DNA from: Ichthyophis bannanicus
Taxonomy: Eukaryota; Chordata; Amphibia; Gymnophiona; Ichthyophiidae
DNA: 64,000 bases
Reading direction: 5' to 3'
NCBI GenBank assembly: GCA_033557465.1
Contig: CM066031.1
Coordinates: 1,673,260,800-1,673,324,799, forward strand
The notes beneath the pieces are model-generated. The model ran no database searches. It worked only from the letters and a program-made list of their open reading frames with translations, and had not been told where the DNA came from. The position numbers and the translations under genes are program-made. Shown here in pieces: positions 34,490 to 43,795 of the stretch (the first letter of the stretch is position 1; the number at the start of each line of letters is the position of its first letter).

Positions 34490-35205
34490 AATGCCAGCAG
34501 CATGGTTCCATCCTGGTTAAGGTGGAGCCCATCCCTTCAGAAAAGCCCCTCCTTTCCCCAGAATGTTGCCCAGTTCCTAACAAATCCAAAATCCTCTTCC
34601 TTGCACCACTGTCTCATCCACGCATTGAGACTCCACAGCTCTGCCTGCCTTTTGGGTCCTGTGCGTGGAACGGGCAGCATTTCGGAGAATGCTACCCTGG
34701 AAGTTCTGGATTTCAACTTCCTACCTAAAAGGCTAAATTTGGCCTTCAGAATTTCCCTACCACACTTTCCTATGTCATTGGTACTAACATGTACCAAGAC
34801 AGCAGACTTCTTCCCAGCACTATCTAAGACCTTGTCTAGGTGGTGCATGAGGTCCGCTACCTTCGCACCACGCAGGCGTGTTATCAGGTGATCCTCATGT
34901 CCACCAGCCATCCAGCAATCTACATGCGAAATGATCGAATCACCAATTGTAAGGGCTGTCCTAACCCTTCTCTCTTGGGCACATGGCCCTGGAGAAACCT
35001 CCTCGGTGCGAGAGGGTTTTACATCACCTGGAGGAGAAGTCCTAGGTACAGGATCACTTTCTACCATAACAGGGTGATGTTCTCTTGTCTCGTGACCTCT
35101 CTCCTCCATGGCAACAGGGATACTGCCAGACTGTAGATGGGACTTCAGTACTATGTCCATGTAGGTCTTGTCTATGTACTTCTCTGTCTTCCTTATGTCC
35201 TCCAA
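34490..35205 (-). pseudogene. CR1 ORF1 with SGNH esterase domain
   Basis: A 222-codon open frame. RTALTIGDSIISHVDCW holds the GDS block with the nucleophilic Ser. LVHVSTNDIGKCGREILKAKF is block III. After a frameshift near 34540, RDGLHLNQDGTMLLALTF supplies block V (DxxH). The order matches the lipolytic domain known from CR1 ORF1 proteins. All three catalytic blocks are still visible, but the frameshift separates the Asp-His block. The N-terminal acidic region PVMVESDPVPRTSPPGDV is low complexity. Confidence 0.75.
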
Positions 35206-35225
35206 GTCTGCTACTCTAGCCTCCA

Positions 35226-36310
35226 GAGATCGGACTCATTCCCTGAGAGCAAAGAGCTTCTTGAACCTAGTGCACATGCAAGACCCCTCACCAACTAGGA
35301 GAAAATCATACATGTGAAACTCAATGTAAAAGACTGGAAAGCCCCCATCTTGCTGCTGGACTGCTGTCTGCATCTTAGTTTTAAAGTTGTGTTTAGGTAT
35401 AAGTTTTTTACTTAGGTTTGCTGGGAATATACATACTAATAAAACTATACCTACTAAGTTTAATTAATCTTAAGGTGAACAAATTCCATTAATCTCAGTC
35501 CTTAATGTATGCCTTTTGAGGATAAACTGCACTGGAGAGTGAATATGGGCACCCCCTTCCCTTTAAAGGGTTTAAGTGCTTATAAAGCTAAGGTTATCCC
35601 AGGGGTGGGTGGGAATCGAGGAGGGAGGGAGGGAGGGAAAGATGACTTATTAAAAGTTGGCTGCTACACAGTGCTCTGTCCGCTTCTAAGGTAAAGGCTT
35701 ACCAATTTCCTGGGTGATTCACACAGCCCTTGGTTTGATAGAAGGGGCCTTTTAAATTGCACCTTTTATCTGTCACTTGCCATTAACATCTATTTAAGAC
35801 ACCTACACAGATCTTTTGACTCCTAACTGGAAAGCCTCTTTGTAAAGGTCACTAGAAGCAAGCTTATTTTTTCTTTCTACTCAGAGACTATTCTATGTAT
35901 ATATGCTAAGCTATACTCTGATTTGGCTTGACATAAAAAAGCTCTCTAAAAACATTTTTTTCAGTAATTATTTACTCTATTTTACTTTCTAGGTTAAACT
36001 ACACTCTGATTTGACTTAAATGAAAAGCTCTCTAGAAACCAAATTTATTTCAAAGTCTATTGCTCTTATTTTATATTCTATGCTAAGCTATACTCTGCTT
36101 TGACTTAAATACAAAGCTCTCTTGTGGCACTACAGCAAGACCTGACTGACTCAGCAAAAACACTGAATTCTAAAATACACAGATTTATTAGCTTTAACCC
36201 CAAGTACTCTCTTTTCCTCACGATTTAGAGTTTACTCCAGAAGATTATACTCACAAGTGTAGATCTACTTCCAGCTGTAACAGTCCCTTTTGGTAGTCCT
36301 TCAAGACTAG
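35226..36310 (-). repeat. Possible CR1 5' leader with about 90-bp tandem units
   Basis: Upstream (minus-strand sense) of the CR1 ORF1. At 35880-36125 three imperfect units share 'gctaagctatactctg', 'ttgacttaaat' and 'aaagctctct'. 35370-35450 resembles 12140-12250. Possibly promoter-bearing leader of the LINE; not demonstrated. Confidence 0.4.
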
Positions 36311-37514
36311 GAATTAGGACAGGCTTTGACAATATTTTTGGCCTGGTTCCTAAATCTGCAAAATTTTAGAAGCCAGTGCTAGTGACTTCCTCATGCCCCC
36401 CCCCCCCCCAAAGTTCTCTCACTCTGGTGTCGTGTTATCAAGTCACTTGAGACCAGTGCCAGAGTTCCAACAACATGTGTCATCTTTAGGTAACAGCAAC
36501 TATAGCTTCAGATAGCAGCAAGTGTTTATGTGGTGCAATGGTGGTGTGCCAGTCTGTGCATGGGATGTGGCGGTGGGTGCAAGGCTGTGGTGCATGTGTG
36601 TGCACGCTGCAGAGCTTATGTATGTGCGGTGCGGAGTTGAAATTCCTGTGTGTGCATGTGTAAGTAGTGTGGCGCTGGGGTACACGTGCACGTGTGTTAG
36701 TTCTTGGGGGAGGGGAATGCACCTTTCAGTAAATAGGCATTGTGCCCTTTTGTCCCCATGCATTCATCACTTTAACATTAAACTCCTCTTTCCTCCTCAA
36801 ACCACTCCCCACTGTTCTCCTCCCAGATTTGTTAGCCCTTCTCCCTCACACTTCCACACCCCTGCCCTCCATACTCATTCTTTTTATTTTTTTATTTTTT
36901 TAAATTGTAGGCCCCAACCGTCTCTCCTCACCTATCTGCAGGAGATGGGAGCCCTGTGGGCAAAGATCGTGGCCTTCCCCTCCTTTTCTGCCCATGGGGA
37001 TCCAATTTTCCATGAGCAGAAGAGAAGGGGAAGGCTGTGATTGCAACCCAGATGCAAGCAGTCTGACCGTGGGGATCCCATCTCCCACAGACAGTCAACT
37101 TACATCTGTGTTGTTATCGTGGCCTTCAACACTTCTGCCCGCGGGACATGGGATCCCCATGGGCAGTCAGAGCTGGTCCCGACCATGATAGCAGCTTCTG
37201 ATATCACTTTTAAGCCCCAGGCGCCAAGTCCTATTTTTTAGCAGCCATGACGACCTACGCCTAGGGTTTGTTGAGCTCTGGATTAGGAGGCATCTGGAAC
37301 AGAAGCCCCAATTCTGTTCCCAGAGTGGAACAAGTTCTAGTGTGCTTGCACTGGGGTAGACTGACCTCATCCTGAAGAGGCAGAGTATGGGACTGCAAAT
37401 GGCGAAAGGTCTCTTTGGGAGAGTGGATAGAAACCATGGCGATAATCCTGATTTTAGGATGCTAAGCATCAAGAAATGTTTTATTTTTCTTCATTCAGGA
37501 GGAAAGTTTGTACA
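36311..37514. other. No gene recognised; C-run and TG-rich stretch
   Basis: A run of C lies at about 36397-36410 and a TG/GCATG-rich low-complexity stretch at 36520-36720. Open frames here (for example 36522-37040) are compositional. 37250-37490 may be a very old repeat but I cannot place it. Confidence 0.45.
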
Positions 37515-37749
37515 TAACATAAGAAATACCATACTGGGTCAGACCCAAGGTCCATCAAGTCCAGTAGTCTGTTTCAAACAGTGGCCAATCCAGGTCGCAA
37601 GAACCTGGCAGGCTCCCAAAAAGGTACACGGATTCCACAATGCTTATCCTGGGATAAGCAGTGGATTTTCCTGGTCCTCTTTAATAATGGTTTATGGACT
37701 TTTCCTCCAGGAACTTGTCCAAACCTTTTTTTAAACACAGTTACACTAA

Positions 37750-37920
37750 AGCACAGTTACTTACCTGTAACAGGTGATCTCTGGGAACAGCAGGAATAAG
37801 TCTTCACATATGGGTATCGTCGGTACCGACGGAGCCTGCGCGGGAACGCTCCCCAGCGTCCAAAAGGAAAGCTTTTGGGAGCATCCCACAGCGCCTGCAC
37901 GTTGCCTTCCCACCTTTCCT
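37750..37920. repeat. DIRS-3 left inverted terminal repeat
   Basis: Matches the reverse complement of about 43280-43410 ('cttcacatatgggtatcgt', 'gagcctgcgcgggaacgctcc', 'agcttttgggagcatcccac'). Contains the palindrome cgtcggtaccgacg (37819-37832). Confidence 0.85.
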
Positions 37921-38021
37921 AACCGCCTCTCTCCAGTTCGAGTTTTAAAGCTGAGACAAAGAGAGAGTGAGGAAAGGAAGGAAAGATAGAGAGATGCAAC
38001 TCCTAGGGGAGGTGGGTGGGT

Positions 38022-38119
38022 TGTGAAGACTTATTCCTGCTGTTCCCAGAGATCACCTGTTACAGGTAAGTAACTGTGCTATCTCCAGGAACAAGCAGGA
38101 ATGAGTCTTCACATATGGG
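38022..38119. repeat. DIRS-3 internal complementary region
   Basis: 38022-38080 is the exact or near-exact reverse complement of the left end 37750-37808. 38081-38119 is the reverse complement of the right end 43384-43422. The join at 38080/38081 therefore marks both element borders. Confidence 0.92.
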
Positions 38120-38234
38120 GACTCCCCCAGCTAGAGATGCCTGGGAGATCACCCAGGTTGTGAGTCCCTGGGAAGGGCTCTACCTCCACCCATGAATCTC
38201 AGGCATCCAGCCAGGGATGGAGGGTAGGAGTTGG

Positions 38235-39260
38235 TTAGGTATGGAACAGGTGTTTGAGAACAGCCTGACCAAACAAGGCATCCCGGCGGGAGTCCTTGTC
38301 CAAGCAGTAATGGGCTGTGAAGGTATGAACCGAGGCCCAGGTGGCCGCTCGACAGATCTGGTCGATGGACACAGAATTAAGATGAGCCATAGAGGCTGCC
38401 ATGGCCCTCACATTGTGAGCTGTGACATGGCCTTCCAGAGAAAGGTTCTTACTCTGGTAGGCGAAAGAAATACACTGAGCAATCCAATTGGATAGAGTTC
38501 TCTTAGAGACTGGAAGTCCTAAATGAGAGGGATCAAAAGTAACAAAGAGTTGAGAGGACTTTCTATGTTGCTGTGTCCTTTGTAAGTAAAAAGCAAGAGC
38601 TCTTTTACAATCCAGGGTATGAAGATTCCTCTCTGCACTTGAAGCATGAGGTCCTGGAAAAAAGACAGGTAAATAAACCTCCTGGTTCAGATGAAAAGGT
38701 GAGACCACTTTAGGCATAAAGTGTGGAATAGTCCTGAGGACTACCTTGTCATGATGGAACCTTGTATAAGGAGGATTAGCCACCAAGGCTTGCAGCTCAC
38801 TGATGCGGCTGCAATGAGAAAAATAACCTTCCAGGAAAGGAATTTCAAGGAGGTAGTGGCTAAGGGTTCAAAGGGTGGCTGCATAAGCTGGCCAAGAACC
38901 AGATTCAAGTCCCATGCCACTGGAGGTGGTCTGATGGGAGGTTTAGTCAAAAGAAGGCCTCTCATGAATCTTGCTATAAGAGGATGAGAGGAAACAGGCT
39001 GTCCATTGAGAGATTTAAGGGATGCTGCTATAGCACTCAAATGGACTCTTACTGAATTCGTTTTAAGGCCTGCATGGGATAAATGCAGCAAATACTCTAG
39101 TAAAAAATTCAGAGGTATTGCAAGAGGGTTAAGACCCTTCTCTGCACACCAAATGGTAAACCTTTTCCATTTAAAAGCATAGGAACGTCTAGTGGAAGGC
39201 TTTCTGGAAGCATGAAGGATATCCCTCACTTGCTGAGAAAGATGCAAATCTTGAAGGTCT
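38235..39260 (-). pseudogene. DIRS-3 tyrosine recombinase, one frameshift
   Basis: The N-terminal SAM-like domain (SQQVRDILHASRKPSTRRSYAFKWKRF) and WDLNLVLGQLMQPPFEPLATTSLKFLSWKVIFL are in the first frame. A small deletion near 38815 shifts the frame. The second frame starts with RISELQAL (catalytic Arg I) and continues to HNVR (HxxR) in VTAHNVRAMAA and HYCLDKD (nucleophilic Tyr). All catalytic residues are present in the DNA, but not in one protein. It would integrate a circular cDNA. Confidence 0.8.
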
Positions 39261-39660
39261 AGGCCTTCAGCAACCAGGCTCTGAGGTGAAGAGACTGGGG
39301 ATTTGGGTGCCACAACGTTCCCTCCTCCTGGGACAGGAGGTCTGGAGCAGATCCCAAGTCCAGGGAGGGAGCTTGAGAGCGATGCAGAAGTAGAGGGTAC
39401 CACACTTGGCGTGGCCAATGTGGTGCTATGAGGATCATAGACCCCTTGTCTCTCTGAAGTTTGAAGAGTGTCTTGGGAATTAGGGGAATGGGTGGAAAGG
39501 CATAGAGGAAGTCTTGCCCCCAATGGAGGAGGAAGGCATCTCTGGCCTGAACTCCCTGACACGGAATTCTGGAACAGAACCGGGGAAGTTTGGCATTCCA
39601 CGGACTTGCAAACAAGTCTATGTCTGGGGTTCCCCAAATTCGAAAGATCCTGGCTATCTG
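39259..39660 (-). pseudogene. DIRS-3 conserved region between RNase H and recombinase
   Basis: IWGTPDIDLFASPWNAKLPRFCSR, DAFLLHWGQDFLYAFPPIPLI and SMILIAPHWPRQVWYPLLL recur in DIRS-4 (IMDLMATYQSAKTSRFF, YVFPPWALI, VLLVAPDWPRRPWYADL). In the DIRS literature a Dam-like methyltransferase-derived domain is described at this place. I see a PP-x-x-LI core but cannot confirm catalytic residues. Confidence 0.6.
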
Positions 39661-41094
39661 GTCCCCATGGAGGGACATTCGTGTGGAAGCAGAACTCGAC
39701 TGAGTCTGTCTGCCCAAGAGTTTTGAACCCCTGGAAGATACACTGCCATGAGGTGAATTTGATGCTCTCTGGCGAAGGCCCACAATCTCAGAGCTTCGTT
39801 GCAAAGCGACAGAGAGCCAGTCCCGCCCTGCTTGTTCACGTAGAACATGGCTACTTGGTTGCCCGTGTGGATGAGGACTGTCTTGTAGCTGAACAGGGTG
39901 TGGAAGACTCGGAGAGCTAGAAAAATTGCTCTGAGCTCTAAGAGGTTGATATGTAGAGATGTCTCCTGTAGAGACCAGATGCCTTGAGTGGAGAGATCTT
40001 GAAGATGAGCTCCCCAACCCCTTGGAGAGGCATCTGTTGTAAGGGTTGCTTGGGGTAGTGACTGTTGAAAGGGGGACCCCAGCAACAGATTTTGAGTGGA
40101 CTTCCACCACTGGAGAGACCAGAAGAGGCGACTGGAGGTTGCTATCTTGTCTGACAGGCACCCTGAGGCCTGGGTGCATTGGTTGAACAGAGTCCACTGA
40201 GCTGCCCTCATGTGAAGGCGAGCGTAAGGAACCACATGCACAGTGGATGCCATGTGGCCTAACAGTTGTAACATCTCTCGAGCAGTTAAATGGGATTTTA
40301 ACTGAACTTGAGAGGCTAACTGCACCAAGTGTAGGCAACGGGCCTGGGGAAGATAGGCCCTTGCAGTTCTGGTATCCAGCAAGGCCCCTATGAACTCTAG
40401 AGACTGAGTAGGGGTGAAATGGGATTTTGGAATGTTTATTACAAGTCCCAGATACTGAAGAATACGCCTTGTGCAGGTTAGAGAAGTCTGGGCCTCTGAC
40501 TGTGATGGAGGTCGGATGAGCCAGTCGTCCAGATATGGGAATACGAATATTCCTAGAGTGCGTAGAAATGCAGCTACTACTGCCATGCATTTTGTGAACA
40601 CCCTTGGTGCAGAGGCCAGACCGAAAGGAAGCACTCTGTATTGGTAGTGCTTTCTTTGATAAAGGAACCGAAGGAACCTTCTGTGTGTTGGATGGATGAG
40701 GACATGGGTGTACGCATCCTTGAGGTCTAGAGAGCAAAGCCAATCCTGACTCTGAAGGTATGGAAGGAGAGTACCGAGAGAAATCATCTTGAATTTCTCC
40801 TTGCATAGAAACTTGTTCAATTCTCTGAGATCTAATATGGGTCTGTAGCCCCCTGTTTTCTTTGGGATAAGAAAGTAGGGGGAGTAGAACCCTGAGCCCT
40901 GTTGAAGAAGGGGTACCTTCTTCTATTGCCCCTTGGGCAAGAAGGATAGCAATCTCCTGACCCAAAAGGGCGAGGAGAGATGTCTGAGAATTGAACTGTC
41001 TCACCATAGTGTGAGGAGGAAGGTTTAAGAAATGAGCTTGTACCCCTCCCTTATGATGGAGAGGGTCCATTGCTCTGCTGTGATTTGTTCCCAC
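39654..41094 (-). pseudogene. DIRS-3 reverse transcriptase and RNase H
   Basis: The main frame, 39654-40820 (388 codons), has LDLKDAYTHVLIHPTHRRFLRF, YQYRVLPFGLASAPRVFTK, YLDDWLI (catalytic YLDD) and LGLVINIPKS. RNase H follows: LTTDASPRGWGAHL, LELRAIFLAL and LIHTGNQVAMFYVNKQGG. The third acidic site reads HTG where other copies have HTD, so the RNase H catalytic Asp is lost (codon at 39861-39863). The N-terminal RT part (SEQWTLSII-like, 41094-40820) is in another frame. Confidence 0.85.
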
Positions 41095-41159
41095 CTGGGA
41101 GCAAAGTAAGCTAACCTTCCTGGAATGGTGAGAGGCTCTGGATGTTCCAGAGCCAGAAA

Positions 41160-43052
41160 GGGTAAGCTCTCTAGTTGTAAGTCAAAGGCCCTGAGGAGGC
41201 TGAGGCTGTTGGGCAGTAGCAGTCCTAGCAGCCTTAGGCTTGGCCTGTTTTGGTTGTTGCTGTCTCTTTGTAGCAAAACGACCTGCAGAAGATGACTGCT
41301 GACCATAAGCAGAATAATATTTCCCTTTTTTGGGAAAAAAACCCTTTTTGAACAACCGTTTCTTAAAAGGAGCAGAAGTAGACTTTGAAAGTCTATCTAA
41401 AGCAGAATTTTCAGCATCCATCTGGGTGGCCTTTGCTTGCCAATCTTTGCCAAAAAGGTTTTCACCTGTACAAGGAAGGTTTCCTAGACCATCTTGAACC
41501 CAGGGTTCCAAATCAGAAGCTTGTAAACAAGCAACTCTGCGTGCACCTATGGCAATAGCCGAGGCTCTACTAGCACCTTCAAAAAGAGTCAAAGGCTGCA
41601 CGGTTGGAAAACTTGGAAATATCCTGGGCATGTTTGAGCCAGGTGAGGAACTCTTCCCTTTTATCTTCTGAAATAAAAGGAGATAAAGTTTGCAGGTGAT
41701 CTGTAACTTCTTTTAGAAACATCCCCATATAGAGACTATAGGAGTTGATTCTGGCAACAAGCATACTGGCCTGGAAAATTCTCCTGCCAAAGGCATCTAG
41801 GGTTCTGCATTCTCTTCCCGGAGGAGCAGAAAAGTGCCTTTTTGTACTCTTTATCTTCTTCATAGCAGACTCCACCACAATGGAGTGGTGAGGAAGCTGA
41901 GTCTTATGGAAGCCAGGACAAGGAGGGACACGATACATGGTGTCCAACCTGCGAGAATGAGGGGAAGTGGTGAGAGGAGTCTCCCATATGCCCAACATGA
42001 GATCATAAAGAATCTCATGTATTGGTAAGGTGGCTGCCTCTTTAGGAGCCTTAGGATATTGTAGAATATCTAATTTTTTGGCTCTAGGCTCTGTCTCAGG
42101 GGCCACTGAGATGGAAAGGCCCCTGGTCACTTCCCTAATGAAGTCTTGAAAAGACAAGTCTTCTGGAGGAGACATTCTCCTTTTTGGAGAAGAGGGCTCT
42201 TGAGGATGAATCACCGATGCTTCGACAGAGACATCTGATGCATCAGAGTCTTCAGAGGAATCGAAGTATCGTCTGTCTGGATGCTCCTGCAGAGCCCGAT
42301 ACGCGTACCGGGTGGTATCGACATCGGGAGTGATCGGTACCGATTCGGTACCGATGGGCATCACAGAACAGTGTACCGCTGCATTCGACACCGAAGCAGA
42401 TGTCGATGCAATCGGTACCGGCACCGGAACCGGATGTCGGTACCGGTGCTGGAGTCAGTACCGGCAACGAAGTTTGTTGCGGTACCGAAGGCGTCGCAGC
42501 TTGTATGAATGCCGTGATGGCACGCTGCATGGTCAGGATATTCTGATCCATCGACGCAACCAATGTCTGGATGTCGGTACCAGTGGGAACCACCGGTACC
42601 CCAGAACATGGCAACAGGTGATCGGTCGAGGCCGAGCCATCGATGTCAACCTGTGACCCCATAGATAAAGCTTTGGAAGCAGGAGCCTCCCGCCGGGGTA
42701 ATTTTGCCGGTGTGGATTCCTCGAGGACAAGCCCGGAGGCATCTCGATACTTGGAGGGAGATCTACCCTTCGAGGACCGGCTAGATTTAAGTTTGGTTAC
42801 CTGAGATCCATGTGAGAAAGAAGCAGCCCTGGAAGACGTCGATGCAACCGAAGCTGCATCCGAGGGAAACAGGGTACTGAGCTTAGCTGCTCGATTCTGT
42901 AGACCTCTTTTAGACATCATGTAGCAGGACTCACAATCCGCAATGGAGTGGTCAGGACCTAAACATTTTAGACACCATTCATGGGTGTCCGTGACAGAAA
43001 TAGTGCTGCTGCATTTCGTGCATTTTTTAAACCCAGAGGCTGGCTTTTCCAT
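41160..43052 (-). pseudogene. DIRS-3 gag with Cys/His zinc finger, two frameshifts
   Basis: ATG at 43052-43050. Residues 11-43 hold CTKC, then CLKC, H and CESC, a Cys/His-rich zinc-binding pattern. The middle is low complexity and rich in Val-Pro-Thr-Gly because its DNA is full of ggtaccg units. A frameshift near 42400 leads to the second frame (281 codons, LPIHEILYDLMLGIWET). Another near 41600 leads to the third (PFKKRLFKKGFFPKKGKYYSAY, then PKQAKPKAARTATAQQPQP), a basic nucleic-acid-binding tail. Structural role by analogy to retroelement gag. Confidence 0.75.
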
Positions 43053-43289
43053 GAGGAAAAAATTGCTAGGCCTAAGGCCAAAGAAGAAAATGCACTGAAG
43101 TGAGAAAACAGTAGGTTTGTTTTTTTTTTAGAATAATGAAAGAAAAGACCGGCGGTACCGGTCTAGCGTCGAGAAGGCAGACGCGCGACCAAAGAAATAA
43201 AATAAAGAAATTCTTCAGCGGTGACAGGAACACGATCTGCTGGCTCCGCGGAAAAGAAGAACAGGAGAGAGGCGGTTAGGAAAGGCGGG

Positions 43290-43422
43290 ATGGCAGCACG
43301 CAGGCGCTGTGGGATGCTCCCAAAAGCTTTCCTTTTGGAAGCTGGGGAGCGTTCCCGCGCAGGCTCCGTCGGTACCGACGATACCCATATGTGAAGACTC
43401 ATTCCTGCTTGTTCCTGGAGAT
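43290..43422. repeat. DIRS-3 right inverted terminal repeat
   Basis: Inverted copy of the left end, including cgtcggtaccgacg (43368-43381) and 'atacccatatgtgaagact'. The outermost 'cattcctgcttgttcctggagat' differs from the left end, as usual for DIRS, where the ends are complementary to different halves of the internal region. Confidence 0.85.
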
Positions 43423-43795
43423 TAGCTTTTACTACATCCACCGGTAACGAATTCCAGAGTTTGATTACGCATTGCGTGAAAAAGTATTTTCTTAGTCCTA
43501 AATGGGCTACATTGTAGTTTCATTGTGTGTCCCTTAGTCTTTCTACTTTTTGAAGGAGTAAACAACCGATCTGCATTTACCCGTTCCACTCTAGTCATTA
43601 ATTTATAGACCTCTATCATGTCTCCCCTGAGCCATCTTCTTTACCAAGTTGAAGAGCCCTAACCTTTTAAGTCTCTCCTTACTAAAGTATCTTTCCATCC
43701 CCTTTAACATTTTGATGGATTTTCTCTGTATTTTTTCTAATTCTGCTATATCCTTTTTAGGAGATGGTGACCAGAACTGCACACATATTCAAGTT

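Larger units (their letters stand above)
28040..35225 (-). mobile_element. CR1-like LINE, near full length, split by another CR1
   Basis: Minus strand: ORF1 with esterase (35205-34490), endonuclease (about 34130-33600), reverse transcriptase (33300-32692 and 29325-28780), and the 3' UTR to 28040 with 'cataagatatgaaatactggg'. An opposite-strand CR1 (29326-32691) interrupts it. The joined flanks reproduce the sequence seen uninterrupted in the copy at 3240-3290. Many stops. Confidence 0.8.
37750..43422 (-). mobile_element. Structurally complete DIRS retrotransposon (DIRS-3), 5,673 bp
   Basis: Borders are fixed by the interrupted CR1 and by the internal complementary region. The left terminus begins AGCACAGTTACTTACCTG and the right terminus ends TTGTTCCTGGAGAT. 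The two are inverted repeats over about 120 bp outside the first 40 bases. Minus-strand genes in order: gag, RT/RNase H, intervening region, tyrosine recombinase. No target-site duplication, as expected for recombinase-mediated insertion. Coding frames have a few lesions. Confidence 0.92.
37515..43795 (-). mobile_element. CR1 3' fragment split by a DIRS
   Basis: 37515-37749 is the CR1 3' end ('cataagaaataccatactggg...'). 43423-43795 continues the same CR1 ('tagcttttactacatccacc...'). The uninterrupted equivalent at about 28270-28640 reads 'acactaatagcttttactac', so the DIRS sits exactly between acactaa and tagctttt. Confidence 0.85.

Noticed and set aside
36522..37040. 172-codon plus-strand open frame rich in Cys and Val
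   Set aside because: Produced by a TG/GCATG low-complexity stretch; no domain and no supporting signals.
38235..39260. Phage-type integrase or horizontally acquired cassette
   Set aside because: The tyrosine recombinase is in the normal DIRS position with matching termini, so no separate transfer event is needed.
39259..41094. 611-codon minus-strand frame taken as one protein
   Set aside because: Most of it (about 39660-41094) is out of frame with the RT/RNase H motifs and Ser/Pro-rich; only the last part (39259-39660) is genuine DIRS coding sequence.
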